DNA of 64,000 bases from [Enterobacter] lignolyticus SCF1 (GCF_000164865.1 NC_014618.1:3038001-3102000), one strand, 5' to 3'; positions 1 through 10,079 are shown, numbered from the stretch's first letter. Notes: generated from the letters alone by a model not told the origin. A program made the numbers and translations.

Positions 1-104
1 GCGTCGCCGCCCGGGTCCACCAGCGCGGCGAGTTTGGTTTGCTCACACCAGATAAGCGAACAGTTCTGGGCGAAAGCGGTAACCGGAATAATACGATAGT
101 TCAT
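1..104 (-). CDS. gloC: GloC (YcbL) type II glyoxalase, N-terminal part only
   Basis: The first 34 codons of a gene read leftward and cut by the window edge. The translation begins MNYRIIPVTAFAQNCSLIWC and reaches the LVDPGGDA motif, the start of the metallo-beta-lactamase fold of the small glyoxalase II enzymes. In E. coli, GloC (YcbL) hydrolyses S-lactoylglutathione in methylglyoxal detoxification. The Zn-binding HxHxDH motif lies outside the window. It sits just downstream of mepK in the same direction, as in E. coli. The identity is secure from the N-terminus and the gene order; nothing can be said about the rest of the protein. Confidence 0.85.
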   Translation of the reverse strand, partial: MNYRIIPVTAFAQNCSLIWCEQTKLAALVDPGGD

Positions 105-119
105 GATGCTCCTAGGTCG

Positions 120-671
120 TTACCAGTGCCGGGTTGGACCGGTATCAATGTGCACAAAGTTGCTACTTGGGTAATATCCTACACCACCCGCGCGCATAGA
201 TAACGCCGCTTTGCGAACATTGCTTAACGAAATGCCTTCAATATGAAAATCCATCGCCTGGCCCTTAGTGTGGTAGCTGTGTTTCGCCACCCCACGGCTA
301 CGCTCGCGCAGCTCGTTGTTGGTATCCAGGGAGCGATAACCGGAAACGAGTTGAACGGGCTTATTGGTGCCAAGCAGTCCCTGGAGACGGTAGAGTTGAT
401 CAAAGAGTTTTGGATCGATGGATTTTATTTTATTCGCGCGAAAATCACGGAAAAAATGGTTAAGTTTTGCTAATTCATCCTGAATATAGCCTCTGCCATC
501 GAAGAACTCCGCTTTGATTGACTCACCGGTATGCAGGTTGTTGAGCGTCAAAATACGCGGACGAGGTGTCGAGAGGGTGGCAAATGCTGGCGTCGGCAGG
601 ATGGCCGCTGCGCCGAACGCAACACCACCCAACGCCAGCAGTTTGCGGCGATTAGCGTCAAATTTGTCCAT
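120..671 (-). CDS. mepK: MepK (YcbK) peptidoglycan endopeptidase, M15/DUF882 family
   Basis: Predicted 183-aa periplasmic peptidase. A longer reading frame extends upstream, but the start at 671 gives MDKFDANRRKLLALGG, a twin-arginine signal like that of E. coli YcbK (182 aa), so I choose it. The HX6D motif (His134, Asp141) and a later HID (His174) are the likely Zn ligands of the LAS fold. The known E. coli enzyme cuts the 3-3 (mDap-mDap) crosslinks of peptidoglycan. It lies directly downstream of ldtD, whose product makes those same crosslinks, so maker and cutter are neighbours. The function is inferred from this close relationship. Confidence 0.9.
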   Translation of the reverse strand: MDKFDANRRKLLALGGVAFGAAAILPTPAFATLSTPRPRILTLNNLHTGESIKAEFFDGRGYIQDELAKLNHFFRDFRANKIKSIDPKLFDQLYRLQGLLGTNKPVQLVSGYRSLDTNNELRERSRGVAKHSYHTKGQAMDFHIEGISLSNVRKAALSMRAGGVGYYPSSNFVHIDTGPTRHW

Positions 672-850
672 GATAATCAGGTCTACAAGTAAATGATCGT
701 AATTTATGCACTTCTGGCGCACGAAGGGCACCTTAACCGTCATCGCAGCCGACGTCAAGGTGGCCCAACCCCAGTAAATACAGGCCCTGCAGACGAACTG
801 GCCCGTTTTTACCCACTCATACGACACCTGAATTATCTGAACTGCTTCAT

Positions 851-2659
851 TTACCTGATTAATTGCTCTGCTTTTGGCAGGATTTGTGCGCCAGATCGCG
901 CCATGAGATCGTAATTGTAAATATCTGTACGATACTGGGTACGCCCGTCAGGACCAACAAACGCGGTCAGGTAGTAGAGGTTCACCGGGATGTTCTGACG
1001 AATATTGACATAGCGGGTATCCCCCTGCTTCAGCGCATCCGAAATCCGCGTATCGTTCCAGCCAGCGTCCTGCAGCAGCATACTTGCCAGCTCCGGCGCC
1101 TTATTGACGCGGACGCAGCCCGAGCTCAGCGCGCGGGTATCTTTCTGGAACAGGTTGTGGTTCGGCGTATCGTGCAGGTAAATCGCCTCAGAGCTCGGCA
1201 TATTGAATTTGTAGCGTCCCAGCGAGTTCTTCGCGCCCGGCGCCTGCTGGAAACGGAACGGCAGGTTCGACGGCGTGATGGTTGACCAGTCGACGTGATA
1301 CGGGTTAATGGTCTCTTTGCTGTTCCAGCCGCGCAAAACCGTATAGCCGTGGCGTTCCAGGTATCCCGGGTCATTCCACACTTTCGGCAGAATGTCTTTA
1401 CGCGCAAGCGTTGGCGGCACGTTCCACGGCGGATTCACCACCACGTTGTTCAGGGCGCTGCTCATCATCGGCGTTTTACGATCCGGACGGCCGACTATCA
1501 CCCGCGAGGCCAGCACCTGGCTGCCGTTCTGGTAATACACCAGCGAATAGGCCGGGATATTGACCATGATGCCGGTAGACAGTTTCCCCGGCAGCAGACG
1601 CAGGCGCTGAATGTTGAGCGCCAGCACGCCCGCGCGCTGCGCCGAACTGACGTTAAGCGCGTCGCGCGTCGACTGCCCAATCACGCCGTCCGCCCCCAGT
1701 CCTTGCGAAGCCTGAAAGCGTTTTACCGCCTCAACCAGCTGGCGATCGTAAACTGCGGGCGCGCTGCTCGCGGCTTTAACCTTTTTCACCGGCGCCGCCG
1801 ACGGGCTGACCGCGCCGCTGTCGCCCGGCAGTGCGATATTCGGCGTATTATCCAGCATCCCGGTTCGCTGCAAAATTTCGCGCAGGGCCGGAACATCTTT
1901 ACTCCACTGCCCCGGATTCAGCTTCCCGGAGGACGCCATCTGCGGCCACGGACGCGAATCGGTCACCAGCGCCAGCAGCGCCTGATGCATCGCGGCATAC
2001 TGCGGATGCTGCGGCGCAAGCCCGGCGATAAACCGCGGCAGCGACCCGTTATCCAGCGCCAGCTGCCACTGGTTGATGACCGACAGCGGCGGCGTCGACA
2101 TGCCATAAGGCTTGTCGCTATACAGCCAGCGGTTTCCCTGCAGGGCGATATTGCTGATAAAGTGCAGGTAACCCAGCATGGCATCAGACAGGACGATGTC
2201 GCGCGCCATACCGCTGACGTTCGGATCGGTAAGCAGTTCAACCCAGCGGGTAAACTGCGGCTGAAACCCGGCGATAGCCACTTCCGCCAGCTGCTGCTGG
2301 AACGCCTGGACGGCATCGCGGTTGTCCCACATCGGCTTCATATCGCGGGCGGCATAGAGCGCCACCAGCGGATTAATAAACGCCGGAGTGAAACCTTTTG
2401 GCAAAAGAGAGAGGATTTCCGTACGGCTTTTCGCGACGACATCGGCAGGCATGGCTTTCTCTCCCGCCATCATCGCGACCGTTGGGGATTGCCCTTCCGT
2501 TTGCGCCAGCGCCTGCGAAGGATCGCCAAGCGTTGCGGAGCCGTCCGTTGGCACCAGCTCAGGCTCATCGGCCTGAGCGCTAAACAGCGGAGCAAATGCG
2601 AGCGTCAGGCATAAACTCAGCGCTGACAATCGACGACCATAACTATTCTTCAGCAACAT
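851..2659 (-). CDS. ldtD: LdtD (YcbB) L,D-transpeptidase
   Basis: Predicted 602 aa against about 615 in E. coli. The start at 2659 gives MLLKNSYGRRLSALSLCLTL, a signal peptide, and is preferred over a longer frame with no such signal. A peptidoglycan-binding domain (RFQASQGLGADGVIG) precedes a YkuD catalytic domain with HDTPNHNLF and SSGCVRV; Cys515 is the expected nucleophile, and the distance from this Cys to the C-terminus equals that of E. coli. The family forms mDap-mDap 3-3 crosslinks in the periplasm and works when D,D-transpeptidation is blocked or the outer membrane is stressed. It follows mukB in the same direction but is separated from it by a strong terminator, so it probably has its own promoter in 2660-2793. 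Confidence 0.95.
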   Translation of the reverse strand: MLLKNSYGRRLSALSLCLTLAFAPLFSAQADEPELVPTDGSATLGDPSQALAQTEGQSPTVAMMAGEKAMPADVVAKSRTEILSLLPKGFTPAFINPLVALYAARDMKPMWDNRDAVQAFQQQLAEVAIAGFQPQFTRWVELLTDPNVSGMARDIVLSDAMLGYLHFISNIALQGNRWLYSDKPYGMSTPPLSVINQWQLALDNGSLPRFIAGLAPQHPQYAAMHQALLALVTDSRPWPQMASSGKLNPGQWSKDVPALREILQRTGMLDNTPNIALPGDSGAVSPSAAPVKKVKAASSAPAVYDRQLVEAVKRFQASQGLGADGVIGQSTRDALNVSSAQRAGVLALNIQRLRLLPGKLSTGIMVNIPAYSLVYYQNGSQVLASRVIVGRPDRKTPMMSSALNNVVVNPPWNVPPTLARKDILPKVWNDPGYLERHGYTVLRGWNSKETINPYHVDWSTITPSNLPFRFQQAPGAKNSLGRYKFNMPSSEAIYLHDTPNHNLFQKDTRALSSGCVRVNKAPELASMLLQDAGWNDTRISDALKQGDTRYVNIRQNIPVNLYYLTAFVGPDGRTQYRTDIYNYDLMARSGAQILPKAEQLIR

Positions 2660-2793
2660 CCCTTGCCCCCTGTTAATCGTTACTGCCCACACCCACCGGG
2701 GCTTGCTCTCAGTATATAAAGACAAAAATACTTTTGCCTGACCAAATGTAAAGAAGTTTAAAGATAATACAACGCAGCGGCAGAGGGAATAAC

Positions 2794-2823
2794 AAAAAAG
2801 GCGACATCGCTGTCGCCCTTTTT
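2794..2823 (-). terminator. Rho-independent terminator of mukB
   Basis: Read leftward, a GGCGACA/TGTCGCC stem is followed by a run of six T. It lies 14 bases beyond the mukB stop codon and ends the cmoM-mukFEB operon. Confidence 0.85.
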
Positions 2824-2836
2824 GCCCCACGCCTCG

Positions 2837-5800
2837 TCAGGAGGCGTCTGCCGTACCGGGCAGCGTTTCCGGTAGCTGCGCGGCAAAACCGCGCAGACCC
2901 ACCACATGCACATGTTCGTGGTTCTGGAACACTTTACGCACCAGCTTGTAGGTCGTGCCTTTTTCCGGACTGATATTTTCCGGCGCCGCGATAATCAGCT
3001 GCATCTCCAGACGCTCGCACAGCTCGAACAACGTGGCGATAGAGCGGGCGTCAAGACGCGCCGCTTCGTCAAGGAACAGCAGTCGGCATGGCGAAATATC
3101 CTTGCCGCGCAGGCGACGCGCTTCGTCCTCCCAGCTCTGCACCACCATCACCAGGATAGACATACCGGTACCGATAGCCTCCCCGGTGGACAGCGCGCCG
3201 GACTCCGCACGCAGCCAGCCATCGGAGCCGCGGTTAACCTCAACCTCCATCTCCAGATAGTTGCGGTAATCCAGCAGCTCCTCGCCGATGGTTTGCGGCG
3301 TGCGCTGCCCCATATCAATCTGCGGGTTCAGGCGCTGGTACAGCTTCGCCAGCGCTTCCGAGAAGGTCAGGCGATTGCTGTTAAACAGATCCTGATGCTG
3401 CTCGTGCTGCTCTGAAAGCACCTCAAGCAGCGTCGCATGGGTTTCGCGGACGTTCACGTTCAGACGCACGCTGTTAACCTGCCCGAAGGAGACGCTCTGC
3501 AGCCCCTGGTTGAGCATCCGGATACGGTTCTGTTCGCGCTGAATGGTCTTGCGAATGATGTTCGCCACGCTGCGCGAGCTGATGGCCAGCTTCTGTTCGC
3601 GCGCCGTCAGCTCTTCCGTCAGGCGGCTCAGTTCAATCTCCATCTGTTCGATGGCTTCCACCGGATCGTCGGTGCGGATGATATCCTGGCGGATACGCTC
3701 GCGCAGATGCTGGTATACGGCCACGAAGAACTGAATCTTGCGCTCCGGACGCTTGGGATCTTCCGACATACGCAGCACATCGCGCAGATGTTCGTTATCG
3801 GACACCGCCAGACGCAGCGCGCCCAGCGCCTTATCCGACATTGAACGGAGCTCGTCGGCGGAAAGGTAGGCCAGCTCGCGACGGTGCAGGCGGCGCTCAA
3901 CGCCGTTATCTTTCACCATCCGCATGACTGCGCACCAGCCTGCTTTCGCGCTCACCACCTGTTCACGCATTTCCAGATAGCTGCGCTCCAGCTGACGCAG
4001 CTTACGCGTCAGTCCGTCCATTTCGGCTTCGCAGAAGGTCAGCGCTTTTTCCAGCTGATTGCGGCGGGCGCGATTATTGGAGAGCTGAGCATGCAGCTCA
4101 TCGCGACGCGAACGCGCCCGCTCTTCCGCCCCGCTGTCGGCGCGTACGCCGATGTCCTGCAGTTCGCGCTGCAGGTCGGTCAGCAGCTCTTTCTTGGTAT
4201 CGAACGAACTCTTAAGCGATGCCAGCACCTGGCTGTACTGGCTCAGCTGCGCGGCGTGGTTACGCATCGCTTCGCGCGCGCGCGCGCGCTCCGCTTCGGC
4301 CTGTTCAAGGCGCTGGCGCAGCTTTTCGTTCAGATCGCTGTTGCCGCTCAGCATTTCCGCTGAGTCGCTGTAGCCAAAGTGAGCGCGACGCTGCACCACT
4401 TCGGTCAGTGCGAACGCCTGCTGGCGGGCATCGCGCTGAACCTGCTGGGAATACGCGTAATCTTCTTTCAGCTGTTCAAACTGCTCCGGATCGCTTTGCA
4501 GGACGCTGGCAATCGGCTCCAGCTTCGCCAGCTGGTTGCCGTGCTGCTGCACAAAGCGCGCGGCCTCCTGCGCCTCGTCCAGACGCTCGCGAATCTCATC
4601 GACCCGATCGGCCAGCGTGTCGTCGGCCAGCAGATTAAGGCGCGGCAGCAGGCGGTTAAGCTGAGCCACGCCCTCTTTCGCCTGATCGAACTGCATCCGG
4701 CTCTGCTGGTTATCGCTCTCATGCGTGCTGATGGCACGCTCCAGCTCGCCGCGGCGGCTGTTCAGCTTGCGGATTTCCGCTTCCGGGTCGGCATCAAACG
4801 CAACGGCCAGATGGCTGCCGATAAAGCGGCTGAACGCCTGGTGCAAACGCTGGGTTTTCTGTACGTCGAAGGACAGCGTGGCGAAACGTTCAGACAGCGT
4901 TTCACGCTCCGCATGCAGGCCCTCGATGCGGTTTTCCCGCGCCGCGCGGCCGAACAGCGGTACCGCCGGGAAGCGCGAATAGCGCCACTGGCGATCGGCG
5001 ACTTTCACCACCACCGCTTTTTCCAGCTCGTCGACGCTAAAGACGCTGTCGTCAAACGACTGCGGGTCCCCTTCGATGAGGTACAGGTCTTCCGGGCAGT
5101 CTTCCAGCCCTTCCAGCTGCTCGGCGATAAGCGACAGGTCCGGCACCACGATCGCGTGGCGCGACGGGCCGTACAGCGCCGAGAAGTACGGCGCATCTTC
5201 AAGGCTGACGTCGTCGTAGATTTCCGACAGCAGCACGCCGCCAAAACGCTCCGCCAGCGCGTTAAGACGCGGGTCTTCAGAGCCGCCCGGCTGGCTTAAA
5301 CGCTCAATTTCATCGTCGACGGCGCGCTTACGCGCCCCGACTTCATCACGCTCAACAATCGCTTCACGCTCGCGCTCCAGCAGCTGCTGCAGGTATTCCG
5401 TCACGTCCTGACCGGATTCGAACTGCTCGCCGCACTGCTCGGAAAGCTGCGTCAGGCTGCTTTGCGCCTGCAGCCAGACGGGCGCGCGCTGCTGCAGCAC
5501 CTGAATACGGCTCTGCAGCTGCTCCAGCTCCTGGCGCAGCGCCATGCGTTTTTCGCTGGCGGAAGACACGGTATCGGACAAGGAGGCGATACGCGCTTCC
5601 AGCTCCTGATGCAGCGTCTCCAGCTCGTCAATATCGTACTGCTTGCCCTGACGCTTGCAGAATTCAGCCAGCAGACGCTCGGCGTCCTGCTGTTCACGCA
5701 GACGCTGCTCCAGCTCGTTCAGACGGCCGCGCAGCGACGGCGCCTGCTCCGCCAGATGGCGCGCCTTCATGCCTTCGCGCAGCAGGTCGCGGGCCACGTC

Positions 5801-7285
5801 CCAGGCCTCATCGCGCGCAACCGGGCCGTTAATCGCCGCCACCAGCTGGTAGGCCTGCTCAAACTGGCTGTGGGCCGTTTGCGCCACGCTCATTTTCTGG
5901 TCGAGAGACAGCAGCTTTTCGGTCGCTTCCTGTTCTTTAGCCTGGAACGTTTCCAGCCATTCGTCGGCGCTTTCCGGCGTCAGGTCCGGCAGATGGCACA
6001 GCGCCTTCGCGCGCTCCAGCGCCTGCAGCGCCTGGGTGTACTGGATAGCGCGGGTTTGCTGCACGTCCAGCGCCTGCTGGTAGTCCGCAAGCTGGCTTTT
6101 CAGCTCATCCACTTCCAGCTCGGCGGCTTCCGCCCGGGCTTCGTTTGTTTCCTGAAGATCGGCGGCTTCCGCCACCACTTCATTCTGTTCTTCCAGGCGA
6201 ATCTGCAGCTCGTCGAGATCGGCCTCATAGCGCTCGATCTTTTCCTGCTGGCGCAGCGCGGTTTGCACCAGGTTCAGGTGATCGCTGGCGGCCTGGTAAT
6301 CGGCCTCCAGATCCCCTTCCGCCCCGTTATGCTCCTGCAGCTCGCGCGCCATATCGACGTGCTTATACTGCTCGGCCGCCAGCTTCTGGCGCGAGGTCAG
6401 CAGCTCGCGGCGGAACTCCAGCGCCTTGTCGAGGTGGATCCGCCGCTCGTTGGCATGGCGCATATAGTCCGCCGCCACATAGTCGGTGGCCTCGGAAATC
6501 AGGTGCTTAAACAGATCGCGGTCGGACTGCGTGACGCGAATCGCTTCCAGCGTCATGCGGTTTTCGCGCAGCGCCGCTTCCATATCCTGGAATGCCTTAC
6601 GCACGCCGCTGTTTTCCGGCAGCAGGTAGTCGCGCAGCGAACGGGTGATGGCGCTGGAAATACCGCCGTAGAGCGAGGCTTCAATCAGACGGTAATATTT
6701 ACTACGGTCGGAAGCCGAGCGCAGACGGCGAGCAACAACCCCTAAATCGAACATCAGCGAGTGATAATCGGTAATGGAGTTGAACATCTTGAACTGCACG
6801 CCTTCCATGGTATCGAGCTTGTCTTTCAGCTCCTGGAGGGTCAGTACGCGCGCCTGGCGATCGCTGAGCGTTTCGGTGACCAACTGCGTTGGCTGCACCG
6901 ACATTGGCAGCCCCTGAATCGCAAACGGCTTGATATCAACCTTGCGATCGCGCCCCGCGACCTGCTGCAGGCGCACGCCGACCAGCACGCGCTGGTGGCG
7001 AGAGTTCACCACATCGAGCATTGAATAACAGACGCCCGCCTTCAGCTTACCGTGCAGGCCCTTATCGCGGGAGCCGCTGGTGGCGCCCGCCTCGGTGGTG
7101 TTACGAAAGTGCAGCAGCGTCAAATCCGGGATCAGCGCCGTAACAAACGCCGCCATGGTGGTGGATTTCCCGGCGCCGTTGCCGCCCGAGAGCGTAGTCA
7201 CCAGCTCGTCAAGGTCAAAGGTGCGGGCAAAAAAACCGTTCCAGTTAATCAGGGTTAGCGAACGAAACTTTCCGCGTTCAATCAT
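2837..7285 (-). CDS. mukB: MukB chromosome condensin SMC-like subunit
   Basis: Predicted 1482 aa (E. coli 1486). It has a Walker A motif GGNGAGKS at residues 34-41, a long coiled coil rich in E, Q, R and L interrupted by a central hinge, and a C-terminal head with the ABC-like signature LSTGEAIGTG and Walker B RLLFLDEAARLD. MukB dimers with MukF and MukE form the bacterial condensin that organises and segregates the chromosome and works with topoisomerase IV. The start codon shares one base with the mukE stop codon (TAATG), so translation is probably coupled. Last gene of the cmoM-mukF-mukE-mukB operon. Confidence 0.98.
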   Translation of the reverse strand: MIERGKFRSLTLINWNGFFARTFDLDELVTTLSGGNGAGKSTTMAAFVTALIPDLTLLHFRNTTEAGATSGSRDKGLHGKLKAGVCYSMLDVVNSRHQRVLVGVRLQQVAGRDRKVDIKPFAIQGLPMSVQPTQLVTETLSDRQARVLTLQELKDKLDTMEGVQFKMFNSITDYHSLMFDLGVVARRLRSASDRSKYYRLIEASLYGGISSAITRSLRDYLLPENSGVRKAFQDMEAALRENRMTLEAIRVTQSDRDLFKHLISEATDYVAADYMRHANERRIHLDKALEFRRELLTSRQKLAAEQYKHVDMARELQEHNGAEGDLEADYQAASDHLNLVQTALRQQEKIERYEADLDELQIRLEEQNEVVAEAADLQETNEARAEAAELEVDELKSQLADYQQALDVQQTRAIQYTQALQALERAKALCHLPDLTPESADEWLETFQAKEQEATEKLLSLDQKMSVAQTAHSQFEQAYQLVAAINGPVARDEAWDVARDLLREGMKARHLAEQAPSLRGRLNELEQRLREQQDAERLLAEFCKRQGKQYDIDELETLHQELEARIASLSDTVSSASEKRMALRQELEQLQSRIQVLQQRAPVWLQAQSSLTQLSEQCGEQFESGQDVTEYLQQLLEREREAIVERDEVGARKRAVDDEIERLSQPGGSEDPRLNALAERFGGVLLSEIYDDVSLEDAPYFSALYGPSRHAIVVPDLSLIAEQLEGLEDCPEDLYLIEGDPQSFDDSVFSVDELEKAVVVKVADRQWRYSRFPAVPLFGRAARENRIEGLHAERETLSERFATLSFDVQKTQRLHQAFSRFIGSHLAVAFDADPEAEIRKLNSRRGELERAISTHESDNQQSRMQFDQAKEGVAQLNRLLPRLNLLADDTLADRVDEIRERLDEAQEAARFVQQHGNQLAKLEPIASVLQSDPEQFEQLKEDYAYSQQVQRDARQQAFALTEVVQRRAHFGYSDSAEMLSGNSDLNEKLRQRLEQAEAERARAREAMRNHAAQLSQYSQVLASLKSSFDTKKELLTDLQRELQDIGVRADSGAEERARSRRDELHAQLSNNRARRNQLEKALTFCEAEMDGLTRKLRQLERSYLEMREQVVSAKAGWCAVMRMVKDNGVERRLHRRELAYLSADELRSMSDKALGALRLAVSDNEHLRDVLRMSEDPKRPERKIQFFVAVYQHLRERIRQDIIRTDDPVEAIEQMEIELSRLTEELTAREQKLAISSRSVANIIRKTIQREQNRIRMLNQGLQSVSFGQVNSVRLNVNVRETHATLLEVLSEQHEQHQDLFNSNRLTFSEALAKLYQRLNPQIDMGQRTPQTIGEELLDYRNYLEMEVEVNRGSDGWLRAESGALSTGEAIGTGMSILVMVVQSWEDEARRLRGKDISPCRLLFLDEAARLDARSIATLFELCERLEMQLIIAAPENISPEKGTTYKLVRKVFQNHEHVHVVGLRGFAAQLPETLPGTADAS

Positions 7286-7989
7286 TACTCTTCCTCCCCG
7301 CTATCCGGCTGGTTGTCTTCATTCTCGTCATTGAGCTGCAGGTGGTTTTCAATGGCCATCGCCTCGCCGTCGCGGATCATACGCAGCTGTGCTTCGCGCG
7401 GGTCATCGCCTGAGCGCACATCGGCGCCGAAACGAAACACCGACTCCGTGATGCGGAATTTGCTGCTGTCGTGTCCCATAAACCACACCATTCCCAGACG
7501 GCGCAGGCGGTTCAGCGACGAGCGCACCTTCTCCTGCAGCTTCTGCCTGTCGAGGTCGGACCCCGTCGAACGGTTATTCACCAGCTTCAGCAGCTTGGCC
7601 TCATCCGCCAGCGTCAGCAGCTCGTCATACAGCTCCTGCTGCGTGAAGATGCCTTCATTGGCCAGGCGCTCCGGGCTGAGGTAGAGATAGCAGAGGATCT
7701 TGCCAACCATCATATCCAGCTCAGACAGCACCGAGCGCGGGATAAGCGTGGTGGAGCGCGGGCGCAAATAGAAGAACCCTTCCGGCGCGCGAATCAGCTC
7801 TACGTTATAGCGCGCGTAAAACTCTTCCAGATACTCCTGGAAATCCATCAAAAAGGCGTGATTATCCAGCTCGTCGAGGCCGATGTGACGGCCTGAGCGC
7901 AGCGCGCTGTCCAGCGCCGGAAATAACGGGTTGGCCAGGGCCTGCGCCAGCTTAACTGGCATCACGTGTTCAATATTTGTCGATGACAT
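7285..7989 (-). CDS. mukE: MukE condensin subunit
   Basis: Predicted 234 aa, the E. coli length, starting MSSTNIEHVMPVKLAQALAN at 7989; the longer open frame upstream is the overlapping mukF in another frame. MukE has winged-helix folds and binds MukF and DNA to modulate the MukB ATPase. The C-terminus is acidic (NDENEDNQPDSGEEE), as in the family. It overlaps the 3' end of mukF by 20 bp and touches mukB, so the three subunits are likely translated in a coupled way. Confidence 0.97.
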   Translation of the reverse strand: MSSTNIEHVMPVKLAQALANPLFPALDSALRSGRHIGLDELDNHAFLMDFQEYLEEFYARYNVELIRAPEGFFYLRPRSTTLIPRSVLSELDMMVGKILCYLYLSPERLANEGIFTQQELYDELLTLADEAKLLKLVNNRSTGSDLDRQKLQEKVRSSLNRLRRLGMVWFMGHDSSKFRITESVFRFGADVRSGDDPREAQLRMIRDGEAMAIENHLQLNDENEDNQPDSGEEE

Positions 7990-9292
7990 GTGCCTGTACC
8001 TTGGCTCCGTAATCATTAATCGGCTGCCACTTCGGCGGCAGTCCGGTGAAGTCTGCTTGCGCAACGCCCAGTCGTACCGCCTGGTCCACCACAATACGCG
8101 CCACGTCGAAGTGGCGGGCTCGCGGATACTGCGCCAGATATTCACGCACCACCAGACCCAGATCCAGCGGCAGCGATTTATCTTTATAAACGGCGAGCTG
8201 CTGCTCAATCAGCGCCGCAAGCTGCTCGCGAATTTCGTTAAACTCTTCGTATTCCAGGTCCGGCGGCAGCTCGCCGGTCACTTCTTCATCACGCAGCGTC
8301 ATCTCTTCGTCGCGCATATCCAGAAGACGATCGGCATTGGCGTGGATCAGCGCCCACGGCGCATCAAAGTAGTTTTGCACCGACTGGCGCAGGCGCTGGG
8401 CGAAGACGCGGTTTTTATCCATATCGATAGCGGTACGAATAAACTTATGCACATGGCGGTCATAGCCGATCCATAGATCGATAGCCTGCTGGCCCCAGCT
8501 GACGATACGGTCAAGCTTGCTTTGCAGGTCAAACACCAGCCTGTCGACAAAATGCAGATCGTCGTGCGTCAGCGTGGCGTCCTGAATCCGCAGCAGGTTG
8601 GCCTGCAGCTTATCGCCCGCCGCCTCGAGGGTGTCCTGCAGCTCGCGCAGCGTGCCCGAGGTTTCGGAAAGCAGCAGTTCGCAGCTGGAAATCGCCGCCC
8701 GCCAGTCTTTGTTCAACAGCTGGGCGATATCGTCCTTCACCTGCTGCTGCTGTTCGTCCATCAGGCGCTGGGTAAGATCGATACTGTCAAAAATTTCCGC
8801 GACGGAATACTTCAGCGGCGCATACACGTTGCGATGCCAGTGAAACTCATCCCCCTCCTCTTCGGCCGCATCGGCGGCGCGTTTGAGCTCCCCTGCCACA
8901 ATGGAGAGCTGCATTGAGAGGCGCAGCGTCGAAAATTCGCGCTGGCGGATGTAATAATCCGTGATGCCGATGCCCAGCGGCGTCAGGCGGTAGATGGCAT
9001 TGCCTTCCGTCAGCTCACTGGTAAAGCGGTTCAGCAGACGTTGACGCACCATGTCGTTGATCGCGTTATTGGCGCGTACGCTAATGGTTTCGCTGGTTTG
9101 CTCAAACGCATCACTGACGTGGCGAAACGCGTCCACCAGTTCGCCTTCGGTGAGTTCCCCTTCAAGCCGTTCGCCGTTCAGCGTTGCGACGGCCAACAGG
9201 AACGAGAGCCTGTCCACCGGCAGCGCGATAGAAAAATCATTTTTTCTGGCCCAGGCAACCAGTTCGGGGACTGTCTGGGAAAAATCACTCAT
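7970..9292 (-). CDS. mukF: MukF kleisin subunit of condensin
   Basis: Predicted 440 aa, the usual length. The N-terminus MSDFSQTVPELVAWARKNDF is that of enterobacterial MukF, and the product is the kleisin that bridges MukB heads and carries MukE. The N-terminal winged helix dimerises; the middle part is helical with acidic stretches (DMRDEEMTLRDEEVTGELPP). Its start overlaps the cmoM stop by 8 bp and its end overlaps mukE by 20 bp, so the operon is packed tightly. Confidence 0.97.
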   Translation of the reverse strand: MSDFSQTVPELVAWARKNDFSIALPVDRLSFLLAVATLNGERLEGELTEGELVDAFRHVSDAFEQTSETISVRANNAINDMVRQRLLNRFTSELTEGNAIYRLTPLGIGITDYYIRQREFSTLRLSMQLSIVAGELKRAADAAEEEGDEFHWHRNVYAPLKYSVAEIFDSIDLTQRLMDEQQQQVKDDIAQLLNKDWRAAISSCELLLSETSGTLRELQDTLEAAGDKLQANLLRIQDATLTHDDLHFVDRLVFDLQSKLDRIVSWGQQAIDLWIGYDRHVHKFIRTAIDMDKNRVFAQRLRQSVQNYFDAPWALIHANADRLLDMRDEEMTLRDEEVTGELPPDLEYEEFNEIREQLAALIEQQLAVYKDKSLPLDLGLVVREYLAQYPRARHFDVARIVVDQAVRLGVAQADFTGLPPKWQPINDYGAKVQAHVIDKY

Positions 9293-10079
9293 CGTTTATC
9301 CTTGTATCTACCTGCGGCTTTAGCGCTGTGACATGAATATACCGCCCAAGGCTGACCCAGGGTTCCTGGCGGCAATAACGCGTTTCTAATGCCAGCAGAT
9401 CGTCATACTTCTCTCGCTGCTGGTGCTTCTCACGCAGGTAATCATGAAACACCCGTACGCCGGTCTTGCCGGTTATCCGCCAGCCCATCTCTTCCAGCCA
9501 GCGATAAACCCGCTGCGGATCGCGGGGATAATCCGGCGACAGCGTGCGTTTTTTCTTTTTCGGCATGCCTGCCTGTACGTACTCGAGGTTCCCGGCCACC
9601 ATATTGTGCATCAGCAGACCGTTAGCATTGTAGAACATTAATGATAACGCGCCGCCCGGGCGTAGCGCCGACCACAGGGTGCGCAATACCGCCTGCGGCT
9701 CCGCCACCCACTCCAGCACCGCATGAAACAATATCAGATCAACCGGGCTTTCCAAATGCTGTGCAATATCCTGAGCCGCGCATTGTACAAAATGCATGTT
9801 GCGGCTCACACCTTTATCCCGCGCCGCCTGTTCGGCCTGGGCTATCATCGCCGCGGAAAGATCGCACAGCGTCACGTGGTGCCCGCGCTCCGCCATCTGA
9901 ATGGCGGTCTGCCCGGCGCCGCCGCCGGCATCCAGAATACGCAACGGCCGGGAGCCAAACGTCGCCAGCAGCGCATCGAGATCCTGCCACAGGATAGCCT
10001 GACGCAGCTGGCCTTTGGTGGTGCCATAGATATTGCGTGTAAACTTTTCCGCAATGTCATCAAAATTGCGATCCTGCAT
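9285..10079 (-). CDS. cmoM: CmoM (SmtA) tRNA 5-carboxymethoxyuridine methyltransferase
   Basis: Predicted 264 aa from MQDRNFDDIAEKFTRNIYGT at 10079; an in-frame Met four codons upstream is less likely because E. coli CmoM begins MQDRNF. A class I SAM-binding motif, LDAGGGAGQ, lies near residues 50-58. The known enzyme methylates cmo5U34 of certain tRNAs to mcmo5U. First gene of the muk operon, overlapping mukF by 8 bp; this linkage of a tRNA modification gene to condensin is also seen in E. coli. It is divergent from elyC, with a 122-bp shared promoter region. Confidence 0.95.
   Translation of the reverse strand: MQDRNFDDIAEKFTRNIYGTTKGQLRQAILWQDLDALLATFGSRPLRILDAGGGAGQTAIQMAERGHHVTLCDLSAAMIAQAEQAARDKGVSRNMHFVQCAAQDIAQHLESPVDLILFHAVLEWVAEPQAVLRTLWSALRPGGALSLMFYNANGLLMHNMVAGNLEYVQAGMPKKKKRTLSPDYPRDPQRVYRWLEEMGWRITGKTGVRVFHDYLREKHQQREKYDDLLALETRYCRQEPWVSLGRYIHVTALKPQVDTRINDE

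Noticed and set aside
5462..6745. Long open frames opposite mukB
   Set aside because: Arise from the GC-rich coiled-coil codons of mukB; Leu/Gln/Arg-rich low-complexity translation.
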